Below are positions 8,636 to 17,492 of a stretch of 64,000 bases of DNA, in pieces (the stretch's first letter is position 1; each line of letters starts with the position of its first letter). The notes beneath the pieces are model-generated. The model did no database searches. It saw nothing but the letters and a program-made list of their open reading frames with translations, and was not told the origin of the DNA. This DNA comes from Bdellovibrionales bacterium Ga0074137. Its GTDB lineage: Bacteria > Bdellovibrionota > Bdellovibrionia > Bdellovibrionales > JAMPXM01. Both the position numbers and the translations under genes were made by a program. The stretch is taken from positions 124,001 through 188,000 of the forward strand of contig LNDT01000032.1 of assembly GCA_001464715.1 (NCBI GenBank). Reading direction: 5' to 3'.

Positions 8636-10225
8636 ATGTTTCAAAAGAACAATGGACGTAAGTTAAGTTTCGCAACCAGTTTCGCAAGCGCAGCTGTCGC
8701 CGGTCTTATCGCGATCGCGGGATCATCGGCTCGAGCTCAAGAAAAAATTGCCGGAGAGTATCTGGTAAAATATAAAACCAATTCTTTTTCGACGATGTTC
8801 TCGCTGAAAAGTACGCCAGCACTTCAAGTGATGGATCACAATACGGCCGGCCAGATCATGAAGATCAAAGTCAATCCGGCGCAAGAGGCCTTCGCGTTGG
8901 CGCAAGTTCTTCGAAATCCCAACGTCGAGTACGTTGTTCCTAACATTCGTCTGCGAGCTTTCCTCCATAGCCAGTCGGAAGTGGGCGCTCTCGTAAAATT
9001 ACAAGACCAATATGCTAACAAGGTCACTCGTGTTGAAGAAGCATGGGCCATCGCGGGCAACAAAGGTTCAAAGAACGTCCTCGTCGCTGTTATCGACACA
9101 GGTGTTGATTACGGCCACGAGTCTTTAAAAACTCAGATGGTTTCTGGATATGACTTTGTTCAGAACGATTCGGACCCAATGGACATCACTGGTAAAGCCA
9201 ACCCGGGACACGGAACACACTGTGCTGGAAGCGTCGGTGGCAATGGTGTAGTCGAGGGCGGAATCCAAGGTGCAAGTGCTGAAGTTTCAATTATGCCACT
9301 TCGTTTCCTCAACGAAGAAGGCGGCGGTGATTTGAACAACGGTATCAAGGCCATTGATCTCGCAATTAAAAATGGCGCGAAAGTTATTTCTGCATCATGG
9401 GGTGCCACTGTTCCTCAAGCACAGGCTCAGCCGCTGATCGATGCTGTTCAGCGTGCGAGTGACGCTGGGGTGATCATGGTTATGGCTGCTGCTAACGACG
9501 GCCGCAACAACGATACGACCGACGTATTCCCAACAAACGCTCAGACCGATAACTCGATCTCGGTATCGGCGTCGGGACCCAATGATGAAAAGCCATCGTG
9601 GTCAAACTATGGCCGCGCGAACGTTCATATCGCAGCTCCTGGCCTTGATATTCTTTCGACAATTCCAGGCAACAAGTACATGAGGCTTTCTGGAACTTCG
9701 ATGGCTACGCCACTCGTCGCAGGTATCGTTGCATTCTTGAAAGCGCAAGATCCAAGTCTTTCGGGCCGTGAGATCCGAGCTCTCATGCAGTTGACGGGCG
9801 CAAAAGCGCAGATCGAAGTCGCATGTAACTGCCGCGTCGATATGTTGGCAGCGACAGAGACGATTCTTGCGAAGAAGCTTTTCATCAGCCCTGCGGCCGC
9901 GACAATGAAGTCGGGCGATACAAAGCAGTTCTTCGGTACCTACGCGAAGGGTTCTGTTTCGTTCGAAGTTGCTGATACAAACATTGGCGAAATCGATTCG
10001 ACCGGAAAGTTTACAGCGAAGGCTGAAGGCGAAACGTCAGTCACAGTGACTGACTCGTCGGGAGCTACATCGACGTCGCTCGCAATTCGCGTCGGCAATT
10101 CGACCGGTGGTGGCGGCCCTGGAAATCCTCCCGGCGGCGGCGGTGGCGGCAATTGCCCACTTGGAGATCAGATGATGTGCGACATTATCTGCGGTATTGC
10201 TCCAGAACTTCCATTCTGTCAGTAA
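8636..10225 (+). CDS. Secreted subtilisin-like serine protease with Ig-like domain
   Basis: The product has 529 residues. The ATG at 8636 has a strong ribosome-binding site (AAGGAGGG, 8622-8629) and opens a signal peptide ending around SSARAQ. Then come an I9-type propeptide (EYLVKYKTNSF to VEYVVPN), and the S8 catalytic domain with the triad Asp154 (AVIDTGVDYGH), His192 (GHGTHCAG) and Ser355 (GTSMATPLVAG). After about residue 415 there is a bacterial Ig-like (Big_2-type) domain, a Gly/Pro-rich hinge, and a tail with several Cys. It is an exported endopeptidase that matures by removing its propeptide; in a predatory or saprophytic bacterium it could degrade host or environmental protein. A clear terminator follows. 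Confidence 0.95.
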   Translation: MFQKNNGRKLSFATSFASAAVAGLIAIAGSSARAQEKIAGEYLVKYKTNSFSTMFSLKSTPALQVMDHNTAGQIMKIKVNPAQEAFALAQVLRNPNVEYVVPNIRLRAFLHSQSEVGALVKLQDQYANKVTRVEEAWAIAGNKGSKNVLVAVIDTGVDYGHESLKTQMVSGYDFVQNDSDPMDITGKANPGHGTHCAGSVGGNGVVEGGIQGASAEVSIMPLRFLNEEGGGDLNNGIKAIDLAIKNGAKVISASWGATVPQAQAQPLIDAVQRASDAGVIMVMAAANDGRNNDTTDVFPTNAQTDNSISVSASGPNDEKPSWSNYGRANVHIAAPGLDILSTIPGNKYMRLSGTSMATPLVAGIVAFLKAQDPSLSGREIRALMQLTGAKAQIEVACNCRVDMLAATETILAKKLFISPAAATMKSGDTKQFFGTYAKGSVSFEVADTNIGEIDSTGKFTAKAEGETSVTVTDSSGATSTSLAIRVGNSTGGGGPGNPPGGGGGGNCPLGDQMMCDIICGIAPELPFCQ

Positions 10226-10271
10226 ATCTTCGATAGCAGTTTAAAAGTTGAGACCTTAATTGAGTCTCATG

Positions 10272-10306
10272 AAAAAAGCCGATCTTTAGAGGTCGGCTTT
10301 TTTTTT
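10272..10306 (+). terminator. Rho-independent terminator after the protease gene
   Basis: A GC-rich stem (AAAAGCCGA paired with TCGGCTTTT) around a short loop is followed by a run of nine or more T at about 10298-10306. It lies 47 nt after the protease stop and also faces the end of the minus-strand gene at 10324. Confidence 0.9.
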
Positions 10307-10323
10307 GGAAAAAAAGCTGACGC

Positions 10324-12144
10324 TTAGGACGCCTTCTTTTTTCTTTCGACGTACGAATCCACGGTATCGTTGATGAAATTTTGCACGCGGTATCGCTTTA
10401 CAAGCTGGGCCGCCGCTTTTTGAACATGCATTTCCGAGACACCGCGCGAAGTGAGGCGGTCCCACTGCAGCGATGAGATAGCTCCGCTACGACGAATGTA
10501 ACGAACATACTTCTGATTGGCGGGGAGATGAAGATAGACGTCGAAATCGACGGGCACATCGATTCTTATATCGTCGATACTCAATTTTAGCATTCGGGTA
10601 TCATCGGAAACTTCGAGGGGCGTTTTCAAATCACTGTTCATGAAAAAGCTGAGCGCGATTTCATCCCCGGCGTGAACGGACTTGTGAAGAAACTGAGCTT
10701 CGGCTGCGGACCATGCTTCGAATTCAACCTGCCGAATTTTCAGGTTCATTGCATCGTTCACTGTGAAATCAATGTCGTGCTTTTTTAAATAGGAAAGGAC
10801 CTCGCCTCGCAGGTCGCCCGCAAACTTTGCGTCGGCATGTCGATCGCTTCCGAAGGCAACGACGACCACACCAGAGATGTTCGGAGACTCCACTTCAAAG
10901 CACGCGACGTTGGAATTTCGCAGGAGCGGAACATTGATGATTAAGTTCGGACTTGGAACTGCCACCGCCCTGAGGGCCAATTTCGAGCAGTTACTTAGAA
11001 TGGATTGGTGTTCAACTGTCCGTTTGTAGTGAGGGTCGTCGGGTGTGAGCAGCAAATTTGATGGAACAAGGTTGGCCAAAGCCTCGAATGTCGGATCAAG
11101 TCCAGGCGCGGGATTATATCCCTGAGCGCCGCCCGCGCCATGCGCGGGATTATAGCCTTGAGCGCCGCCCGCGCCGAGCGCGGGATTATATCCTTGAGCG
11201 TTGCCTGCGCCATGCGCGGGATTATTTCCTTGAGCGTTGCCTGCGCCGAGCGCGGGATTATTTCCCTGAGCGCCGCCCGAGCCATGCGCGGGATTATAGC
11301 CTTGAGCTCTTCCCGCGCCATACTCAGGATTATATCCGTTGCTGCTATTTTTATCGGGGTTCAAGTTTATCGACAGTGAGTCACTGGACTCAAGGCCCGA
11401 GAGATCGGGTGTCACAGGATTAAACCCTTGCGAACGTGGATCGTAGGCAATGCCAGAGTCCCGCTTGTGGCCTTCTGATTGACGGTTCGACATTTTTCCA
11501 TCGACGCCGACGTGTCCGCGCTCCGATGTCGAGCTCGAGCCAGACCCGAAACCGAGGTTTGTACCCAGCATTGGACTTTGCCCTTCGCCCGAAAAAACCT
11601 TCGCCATGTCTTGATCCGCAAAGGCAGCGCTTTGGCCCGACTGAGATCCTTCGGCGGATCGCTCGCCAGCAGCAGTTTGTTTTTCTTTTTCGATCTTCAA
11701 AAGCATTCGTTCAATCGATGGTCCGCTGACGGGAGGAAAGAGGACGTAGGGGTACTTTGATGACCGAAGGATCATGGAGCTTTGAGGCGTCAGGCTCTCC
11801 GTGAAAAGAATGATGGGAACTTTTAAGGTTTGCGATAAAATGTCGGGCACTTTTGCGATGCTCGGGTTCGGATGGTCGACCCCGATTAATACGTAGTCGA
11901 CGGGATCCTTCAGAAGGCTCATCAGTGCCATCTTTACGTCGGTTGTCGGTCTTAAATCCCAAGAGCGGTTCGCCAGAAAATTTTCAGCCGAGCGAAGGCT
12001 ATGAGGTTTAGCTTTTAGTATAAATATGCTTTTGCGAGCCACGTCAGTGGACTCTGATGAGTCTTCATCCTGATTCCGGCGCTGATTCACGCCGGGTTTA
12101 TGGATGTCCGCAGACATGCCGCTCCTCGAAGAGTGATCGCCCAA
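10324..12144 (-). CDS. Receiver-like signalling protein with 12-residue Asn-Pro-Ala repeats
   Basis: The product has 606 residues and no signal peptide. Residues about 35-160 (SIFILKAKPHSLRSAENFL, VDYVLIGVDHPNPS, VPIILFTESL) have the alternating strand/helix pattern of a response-regulator receiver, although the usual phospho-acceptor Asp context is not obvious. Residues about 270-345 are a tandem repeat of the unit GAGGAQGYNPAH. The C-terminal third contains a segment (VDVYLHLP-type, YVRYIRRSGAISS, LTSRGVSEMHVQK) resembling the small domain found in front of HD-GYP or other cyclic-di-GMP signalling modules, but no HD-GYP follows. Inferred role: cytoplasmic regulator or scaffold. Confidence 0.6.
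   Translation of the reverse strand: MGDHSSRSGMSADIHKPGVNQRRNQDEDSSESTDVARKSIFILKAKPHSLRSAENFLANRSWDLRPTTDVKMALMSLLKDPVDYVLIGVDHPNPSIAKVPDILSQTLKVPIILFTESLTPQSSMILRSSKYPYVLFPPVSGPSIERMLLKIEKEKQTAAGERSAEGSQSGQSAAFADQDMAKVFSGEGQSPMLGTNLGFGSGSSSTSERGHVGVDGKMSNRQSEGHKRDSGIAYDPRSQGFNPVTPDLSGLESSDSLSINLNPDKNSSNGYNPEYGAGRAQGYNPAHGSGGAQGNNPALGAGNAQGNNPAHGAGNAQGYNPALGAGGAQGYNPAHGAGGAQGYNPAPGLDPTFEALANLVPSNLLLTPDDPHYKRTVEHQSILSNCSKLALRAVAVPSPNLIINVPLLRNSNVACFEVESPNISGVVVVAFGSDRHADAKFAGDLRGEVLSYLKKHDIDFTVNDAMNLKIRQVEFEAWSAAEAQFLHKSVHAGDEIALSFFMNSDLKTPLEVSDDTRMLKLSIDDIRIDVPVDFDVYLHLPANQKYVRYIRRSGAISSLQWDRLTSRGVSEMHVQKAAAQLVKRYRVQNFINDTVDSYVERKKKAS
11108..11323. repeat. 36-nt tandem repeat, six units plus a degenerate seventh
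   Basis: Units begin at 11108, 11144, 11180, 11216, 11252 and 11288, exactly 36 nt apart; a degenerate unit follows at about 11324. On the minus strand each encodes 12 residues of the type QGYNPAHGAGGA. Units vary in a patterned way (His/Leu, Gly/Asn alternation, TAT/AAT), which suggests internal recombination rather than recent slippage. Confidence 0.93.
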
Positions 12145-12287
12145 CTAAGGGCAATTATCAAAATGTAATTAAGGCTTTGTCGGCGTTTGATTGGATGAAT
12201 GTGAATAAATTGTGAAGACGTGCGGAGTACGCGATTCCGTCGTTTTGAACCTAAGACCTAAGGCTAGTCGAGGTCTGGTGATGGGTA

Positions 12288-12899
12288 TCAGAATAAAAAA
12301 AGAGCTCTTAACCCGGGACTGATCGATTCGACGGCGCGATCAGTTGCAACTTCCGGAAGAGTACCGACCCGCACTTTTTTAAAAGCCGTCCGGTGAAAAG
12401 AAAGTGATGGACCCAGGGCCCAAGTTTTATTTTCCTCACGGTCAAACCAAGTCGGAAGCCATCGGAATTCGAGAGCCCACCCCGTGCCGTCCCGAAAGCT
12501 TGTCTCTGTCACGGCGCTAGTGGTTTTCTGCTCGGCAAAAAGTAAATAATCGAAGCGCGCTGAAAAGGCGTTTCTACGCCACATGAGAAATGCTCCAGCG
12601 CCATAACCTGCAACTTCAGAGCTCGCGTGAAGCCCACGTTCTGTTTTCATAACAACGCCGTAGCCGAAACGATCCACCGATCCGACTGACATTTCTGCAC
12701 CGGCTGCGAGGTCGACACGAAAATTACGCTCGCTCGTTGCTGCGCCCGATGCGTCCTCGCGGCGCTCGGAAGAAACTTGAAATCCCAGCTCACCAAGACC
12801 TAGAGTCCCGTCGGCCGCAGGTGCAGGTCTCGCGAAAAATAGAAGCATCGTGACCGTAGCGCTGGCGAGTAAATTAAGAGGGTTTTGGCTGTGTCGCAT
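12288..12899 (-). CDS. Exported, barrel-like protein of unknown function
   Basis: The product has 203 residues with a signal peptide (LLASATVTMLLFFARPAPA). The mature part is a series of amphipathic beta-strands (GTLGLGELGFQVSSE, RNFRVDLAAGAEMSVG, YGVVMKTERG, FSARFDYLLFAEQ, TGWALEFRWLP, WALGPSLSFHRTAF) and ends SISPGLRALFLF with a C-terminal Phe. This pattern fits a small outer-membrane beta-barrel of about eight to ten strands. It stands alone between divergent or separated genes. No specific family is recognised. Confidence 0.65.
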   Translation of the reverse strand: MRHSQNPLNLLASATVTMLLFFARPAPAADGTLGLGELGFQVSSERREDASGAATSERNFRVDLAAGAEMSVGSVDRFGYGVVMKTERGLHASSEVAGYGAGAFLMWRRNAFSARFDYLLFAEQKTTSAVTETSFRDGTGWALEFRWLPTWFDREENKTWALGPSLSFHRTAFKKVRVGTLPEVATDRAVESISPGLRALFLF

Positions 12900-13072
12900 G
12901 CCCAGAGTTTAGCCGGAGTCTGAAAGGATTGCAGCTCCAAGAATGATGGAACGAATCTTGTCCTTTCTTTGGCTCAGGGTCGGGTAGAACCGATCAGCTG
13001 GATTAGGGTCCTTGGCATTGACACAAAATGTCTGTTTTTGACCTTTTTTGGCCCTAGTTTGGGAGAGACGAA

Positions 13073-15805
13073 GTGTTCGGTTCAATGTCCAAATTTTGGT
13101 ACTTTTCGAGATCAGTGTCCCGCTCATCGGCAGTGCTTTTTGCACTTTCTTTGACGTCCCTGATGACCGGCTGCGACCATTTTTTCGGACACGACGAACA
13201 GATTCAGGATCCGCTTGTTGTTCAAGAGCAGGGACTCTCTTGCGTCCGTTCGGTCGGAGCAGATGTTGTCGGATATCTTGACGGCCAAGACCAGGATCTC
13301 GTGCGCATTGCCGATTGTGTTTCAGGCGCCTTAACGAAGTTTGCCGACAACACACGCGGCGCAAGCCCCGACGGGTGGACGCGCGGCGAGCTTTCTTCGT
13401 TTTTTGAAAATTACTTTAAAGAAGAGTCTCAGGCTATCGGATCGGCGAACGACGCCGACGGATCCGCTCGAAAAGGACGTTCGGCGTCGAACCCTGATGT
13501 TGCGCCATTCGATGGTGACTGGGTTGCCCAAGCACGCCGTCGGGCCGTAGTGACTGAGCTCTTCCGATGGAAGTCAGCCCTCATCGGCGGTGGCGACACG
13601 ACTTTATCTCGAGGAGAGCTCACGCGAATTCGCAATCTCTTAAGTAACTCCCGTCCAGCCTTGGCGGATCTTCGAGGGAAGGGCCGACTTCTTGGATTCA
13701 AACACGACCTTTCTGGAATTTCGGCCGATGTCGAAAGTCTCGAGCGTACGGTCGGTGCTCTCAGATCCATCGGTCAGCTTCTCACAGACGAACTGAATTC
13801 AAATCTCTCATCGACGACAAATCTTCGAGCGCGTGAGCCGATGAAACTGCAAACGCTTTCAAGCTCGCTCGAACAAGCTGGTCTGCGGGTTTTAGAACCC
13901 ATCGAGCGGCGCCAGCTAATTCAAGCTGTTAAAAGTGTGGTGCTCGCGGGCAATCCTCAAGAAGTTGCGGGCGACGAATGGGGTGAACTCGTTTTTCAAA
14001 CTGCGGAACTTTGGGTGGCAGCTTTAAGACTGCAGTACGGAATAGTTCAGAACGTAAGTGCGTTTGACCGCGATCTCTATCTTGTCGAAATGACCGTGCG
14101 AGATTTAACAAAATCAATTCAGCGTATGGTGGATCGCCATGGCGGTCGCATCAATTCAGAAGAAATCCGCGGTCTCGTCAATCAGTTGGGATTGAACGGA
14201 CTTCTTCCAGCCAATTTACAAGCGAAGTCGATCAATGGCGCTCTCGAGGTCATTTTCGGTAAACTTCTTGGCGGCAATTCGCGCCCCGACCAGGCGGAAC
14301 TAAAAAAGGGCTTGGTTGCATTTCACTTAAACCGAATCAATGAAGTCGTGCGCGACTGGTCGGAAGGTCAGCGGGTCGCCGTTGCCATCGCGGGCCCAGC
14401 GGGTTTCGCTACGATCGATCAGGCAAAGTTGACGATGAGCCAAGTCGCGACGACGTCGAAAGATCCGATCAATGAAGTGGTTCGTTTGCAAATGTCGGAA
14501 TTGATTTTGCGCGGTCGCCCTCTCATTCGAGATTTGACGGGACGACTTCTCTTGCTTACCAAGGAGGCCTACACGGGCTATCGACGGTCGGATTTGGAGG
14601 CCACGAACATCGCGCGAACATTGATGAGCGCGATGATGCGAGGTTATTCGCAAGAGTCGGCGCGCGCCGGTTCAATGCCTCAAATCACCGAATCAGAAGT
14701 CCAAGAAGTTTTCATGGACCTAAAAACATTGGGCCGTGATCTTGGGATCGTTGATGTGCGTTCGCTGCAATCAGGGACCCGAACGTTTATGGAGGCTAAC
14801 GTATTTTTGTCGGTGGCCGATGGAAATCAGTACATCTCTCTTCACGAGATGGTTGAGTGGTTTGAGACAGTTTTAAGTGCGGGAATCCTGGCCGATCGAA
14901 TGCACCTTGATCTGAGCAGCGACACAGCAGGATCGCCGCGCTGTGGAACGGCGCCACTGGATGTCTTCGGAAAAACGCGACTGAAAGCTCAGTGCTTCAG
15001 GGATAATATCGCAAGCGTTCTGAGAGATCGCCTGTCTCATTTGCCGAACTTCATTCGGGCTCTCAATCAGGCCGAGCGAGCTCGTCAATTGCCGCAGTTC
15101 ATTGCAAGCCTCGAGCGCGCCACACGTCCGCTTGGAGCTTCGGATCTGCCGTTGGAGTCGAGCGATCTTCGCGTGATTTCTCCGGTCATACATTACGTTG
15201 AAGCTCTCTTTGCTCGCTATGATGTCGACCACTCTGGAATTCTTGAGACGGCCGAGGTGTGGAGCGTTTATCCATTGATCCGTCCTTTTATTAAGAAGCT
15301 CGCCGTTGGAAGTGATGGAAAACCAATGGAACTCTCGGCCGGTCTTGAGAAGGCTGTTTTCTCTTGGATGATCGAAAAAGGGGAGCCGCCGTCAACGTCG
15401 CTCGGTGGTGGCATTGCATTAAAGCTTCACCAATGGTCGATGGCGCTTTCATCCAACGAAAAAGCTAGCTTCGACGATATCGTAAAAATTCTCGCCGGCT
15501 TTAACAAAGTGGGGCGCGATAAAAAGAATATGGATGTTCTAGCGATGTACACGAAAAGTGGAAAAGAGTGGGAACAAGGCATCACTCGCGGCGAAAAGAA
15601 GATGCTGGAGAAAACTCGAGATCTATTTCAATGTGCGGCCGACGCCGACACGGACTTGACACGTCTCGTTCAGTCTCGGCGGTCCGACATCTTTTCGATC
15701 AATTCGAAACTTGATGATGAAGAACAAGCCCTTGAGTTTTTGACGAGATTTAAATCGTTGATCCAGTCTGACCCGCAGCTTCAGCTATTATGCTTGGCCT
15801 TCTAG
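13073..15805 (+). CDS. Large EF-hand-containing lipoprotein
   Basis: The product has 910 residues. The GTG at 13073 is preceded by GGGAG at good spacing; an ATG at 13085 is the alternative. The signal ends in a lipobox LMTGC with lipidated Cys34. The bulk is alpha-helical. One canonical calcium-binding EF-hand loop lies at residues 717-728 (DVDHSGILETAE); EF-like helices appear at about 580-600 (VADGNQYISLHEM) and near 175 (GDTTLSRGELTRI), the latter with incomplete ligands. The protein is thus probably an envelope-anchored calcium-responsive scaffold, perhaps with several degenerate EF-hand pairs. No enzymatic motif is seen. It converges on the ubiB-like gene. Confidence 0.75.
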   Translation: MFGSMSKFWYFSRSVSRSSAVLFALSLTSLMTGCDHFFGHDEQIQDPLVVQEQGLSCVRSVGADVVGYLDGQDQDLVRIADCVSGALTKFADNTRGASPDGWTRGELSSFFENYFKEESQAIGSANDADGSARKGRSASNPDVAPFDGDWVAQARRRAVVTELFRWKSALIGGGDTTLSRGELTRIRNLLSNSRPALADLRGKGRLLGFKHDLSGISADVESLERTVGALRSIGQLLTDELNSNLSSTTNLRAREPMKLQTLSSSLEQAGLRVLEPIERRQLIQAVKSVVLAGNPQEVAGDEWGELVFQTAELWVAALRLQYGIVQNVSAFDRDLYLVEMTVRDLTKSIQRMVDRHGGRINSEEIRGLVNQLGLNGLLPANLQAKSINGALEVIFGKLLGGNSRPDQAELKKGLVAFHLNRINEVVRDWSEGQRVAVAIAGPAGFATIDQAKLTMSQVATTSKDPINEVVRLQMSELILRGRPLIRDLTGRLLLLTKEAYTGYRRSDLEATNIARTLMSAMMRGYSQESARAGSMPQITESEVQEVFMDLKTLGRDLGIVDVRSLQSGTRTFMEANVFLSVADGNQYISLHEMVEWFETVLSAGILADRMHLDLSSDTAGSPRCGTAPLDVFGKTRLKAQCFRDNIASVLRDRLSHLPNFIRALNQAERARQLPQFIASLERATRPLGASDLPLESSDLRVISPVIHYVEALFARYDVDHSGILETAEVWSVYPLIRPFIKKLAVGSDGKPMELSAGLEKAVFSWMIEKGEPPSTSLGGGIALKLHQWSMALSSNEKASFDDIVKILAGFNKVGRDKKNMDVLAMYTKSGKEWEQGITRGEKKMLEKTRDLFQCAADADTDLTRLVQSRRSDIFSINSKLDDEEQALEFLTRFKSLIQSDPQLQLLCLAF

Positions 15806-15812
15806 TTTTAGA

Positions 15813-17144
15813 CTAAACCGAAGGAAGATCTCGCCCCGTCATTTTTATCCAGTAGGGCGAGAGATCAAGTCGCACGTCCAACTTCTTTACGAAGTTAAAA
15901 ATGCCTCCAAGTTTTCGATGAAGGAAAAGTATCCGTTGGGGTGGTGGCGAGTACTGAAGCGCCCGGGCGAACTTCGCTCCGATATCACGCGTGCGTTTTG
16001 CGTAATCGGCATCGTCAAATTGGAAAGGCTGCTTTGATGCAAAGAAGGGCTCGACAGAGTTCATGAGAAGCTCGGCAAAAAGTGCCTTTGTTTCTGAACT
16101 CTCGCGTTCGCTGATGAGTCCGAAAATTTCGCCTTCGCGAACGATTTGCTGCGGATCAAGTGATCCCATGGCGCCGAGGAAGGTCCGATATCGAATTCTA
16201 AAATCATCTTCGTAGCGAAGTGTGGCGCCAAAATCGAGAAGTACGAGAGCGTCGTCGGGTGCGATCAGAAAATTGGCGAAATTGGGATCGGTTTGAACCA
16301 AGCCCCAATCAAAGAACTCACGACAAAAGAGATCGAGCAAAGCGTGTGCAACTTTTTGGCGGCGCTCAAGACTTGGACGAGATTTCAGCCAAAGGTCGAC
16401 GCCGACCCCATCCTCCCAGCTCATCGTAAGAACACGTCGACCGGAATGAGATTCTATAGCCTCGGGCACGCGGTAACTTCGTGCCGCTTCCGGTTCGAGC
16501 TGCAGGAGGTGTCCCCGGTATTCTTTCATCAAGCTAATCTCAGCGTCGTAGTTGGCCTCTTGCTCAAGCACGCGTTGGAACTCTTTAAAGAGTGGATCAA
16601 GATCCATCTCCCGACCTGAGACTCCGATAAATGATTTTGCGAGGCGTTTTAGGATTTTTAAGTCTGAGTCGATCGACTCAGCAATTCCAGGGTACTGGAC
16701 TTTGATGGCGACAGCGCGTCCCGCCAGCTGGGCTCGGTGAACTTGTCCAATACTGGCCGCGGCATCGGGCACGATGCTTAAATTATCAAAGTCGCCCAGT
16801 TTCTTTTCGCCGATATCTTCCACCAAAACTTCGCGAATAATATCGAAGTCCATGGGCTCGGCCGTCGCTTGAAGCTTTGCAAGCACGGCCATCGCTTCTG
16901 GTGGGAAGTAGTCGCCGGAATCAATGGAGAGAAGTTGGCCGGCTTTCATAGCGGCGCCCTTCATCTGGGCCAAGTTTTCGGCGATCCACTTGGCTTGATC
17001 GAGGCGTGCGTTCATTTTGTCGGCGGTAAGTTCATCCGAGGCTTTGGAGAATTTTGATTTGAGGGACTGAGCAATTTCGCTGGTGCCGATTTTAGCAGCG
17101 AGCGAGAAAAGCTTGAGAGACCGGGATGCAGGGCTTTTTTTCAT
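15813..17144 (-). CDS. ABC1/ADCK (UbiB-type) atypical kinase
   Basis: The product has 443 residues. The family signatures are all visible: the KxGQ motif (MKAGQLLSID), the Ala-rich nucleotide loop (AAASIGQVH), the Lys of AIKVQYPGI, the catalytic-loop equivalent QTDPNFANFL and the metal-binding DFG in LLDFGATLRY. UbiB/ADCK proteins are ATPases or kinases that support ubiquinone biosynthesis and lipid handling at the membrane. The C-terminus has no obvious membrane helices, unlike E. coli UbiB, so it is closer to the shorter ADCK3/4-like bacterial group. It is transcribed away from the small basic gene at 17226. Confidence 0.9.
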   Translation of the reverse strand: MKKSPASRSLKLFSLAAKIGTSEIAQSLKSKFSKASDELTADKMNARLDQAKWIAENLAQMKGAAMKAGQLLSIDSGDYFPPEAMAVLAKLQATAEPMDFDIIREVLVEDIGEKKLGDFDNLSIVPDAAASIGQVHRAQLAGRAVAIKVQYPGIAESIDSDLKILKRLAKSFIGVSGREMDLDPLFKEFQRVLEQEANYDAEISLMKEYRGHLLQLEPEAARSYRVPEAIESHSGRRVLTMSWEDGVGVDLWLKSRPSLERRQKVAHALLDLFCREFFDWGLVQTDPNFANFLIAPDDALVLLDFGATLRYEDDFRIRYRTFLGAMGSLDPQQIVREGEIFGLISERESSETKALFAELLMNSVEPFFASKQPFQFDDADYAKRTRDIGAKFARALQYSPPPQRILFLHRKLGGIFNFVKKLDVRLDLSPYWIKMTGRDLPSV

Positions 17145-17225
17145 CGATTAAGACTGTAAACGCATGTACGCTTTAAGAGAACGGCTAAAGTAATAACGCA
17201 GGACTGTGTTCAAGGAGAACTGAAG

Positions 17226-17336
17226 ATGGCAAAAAAGAAGAAAACAGCAACGAAGAAAAAGCGCCCGGCGAACAAACACCACAAGCGTCGTTTGGCAGCA
17301 AAGAAGAGCCTCACCGGCCGTAAAAAGAAGAAATAG
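17226..17336 (+). CDS. 36-residue Lys/Arg-rich basic mini-protein
   Basis: The ATG at 17226 has a very good ribosome-binding site (AAGGAG at 17212-17217, 8-nt spacing). It opens a 36-codon frame, MAKKKKTATKKKRPAN at the start and SLTGRKKKK at the end. About half of all residues are Lys or Arg, two are His, and there are no acidic residues. The composition resembles the tails of histone H1-like or ribosome-associated proteins, so nucleic-acid binding is likely. It sits between the divergent UbiB-type gene and the convergent folE. It is too short for most gene finders; the ribosome-binding site is the main support. Confidence 0.7.
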   Translation: MAKKKKTATKKKRPANKHHKRRLAAKKSLTGRKKKK

Positions 17337-17340
17337 TCTC

Positions 17341-17480
17341 GCAGCTGGGGCCGCGTCGCCGTCGCAATTTCAGCGACACGTGCATCGTGCCCTCGCCGTC
17401 TCGGCTCGGGCCGTCCGGGCCCTCGACCCGCCAGCAGGCGGGTTTCCCGATGCGGAGGTCGCCGAACATGCGACGGCGCC
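17341..17480. other. GC-rich patch with strong hairpins between the mini-protein gene and folE
   Basis: By direct count 103 of 140 bases are G or C (about 74%), far above the surrounding genes. It contains a perfect stem ACCCGCC / GGCGGGT around a 4-nt loop near 17427-17444 and a second stem GGGCC/GGCCC next to it. No U-run follows. A minus-strand frame (17311-17580) crosses it but lacks a good start. It may be a structured RNA, a bidirectional transcription barrier or imported DNA. Confidence 0.6.
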
Positions 17481-17492
17481 GCGGTCCTTTGT

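Noticed and set aside
11108-11323. CRISPR-like array
   Set aside because: The regularly spaced units are coding, in frame, and have no unique spacers.
11058-11423. Plus-strand frame rich in Arg-Asp-Tyr repeats over the 36-nt repeat array
   Set aside because: It is the antisense shadow of the minus-strand Asn-Pro-Ala repeats; no ribosome-binding site and no independent support.
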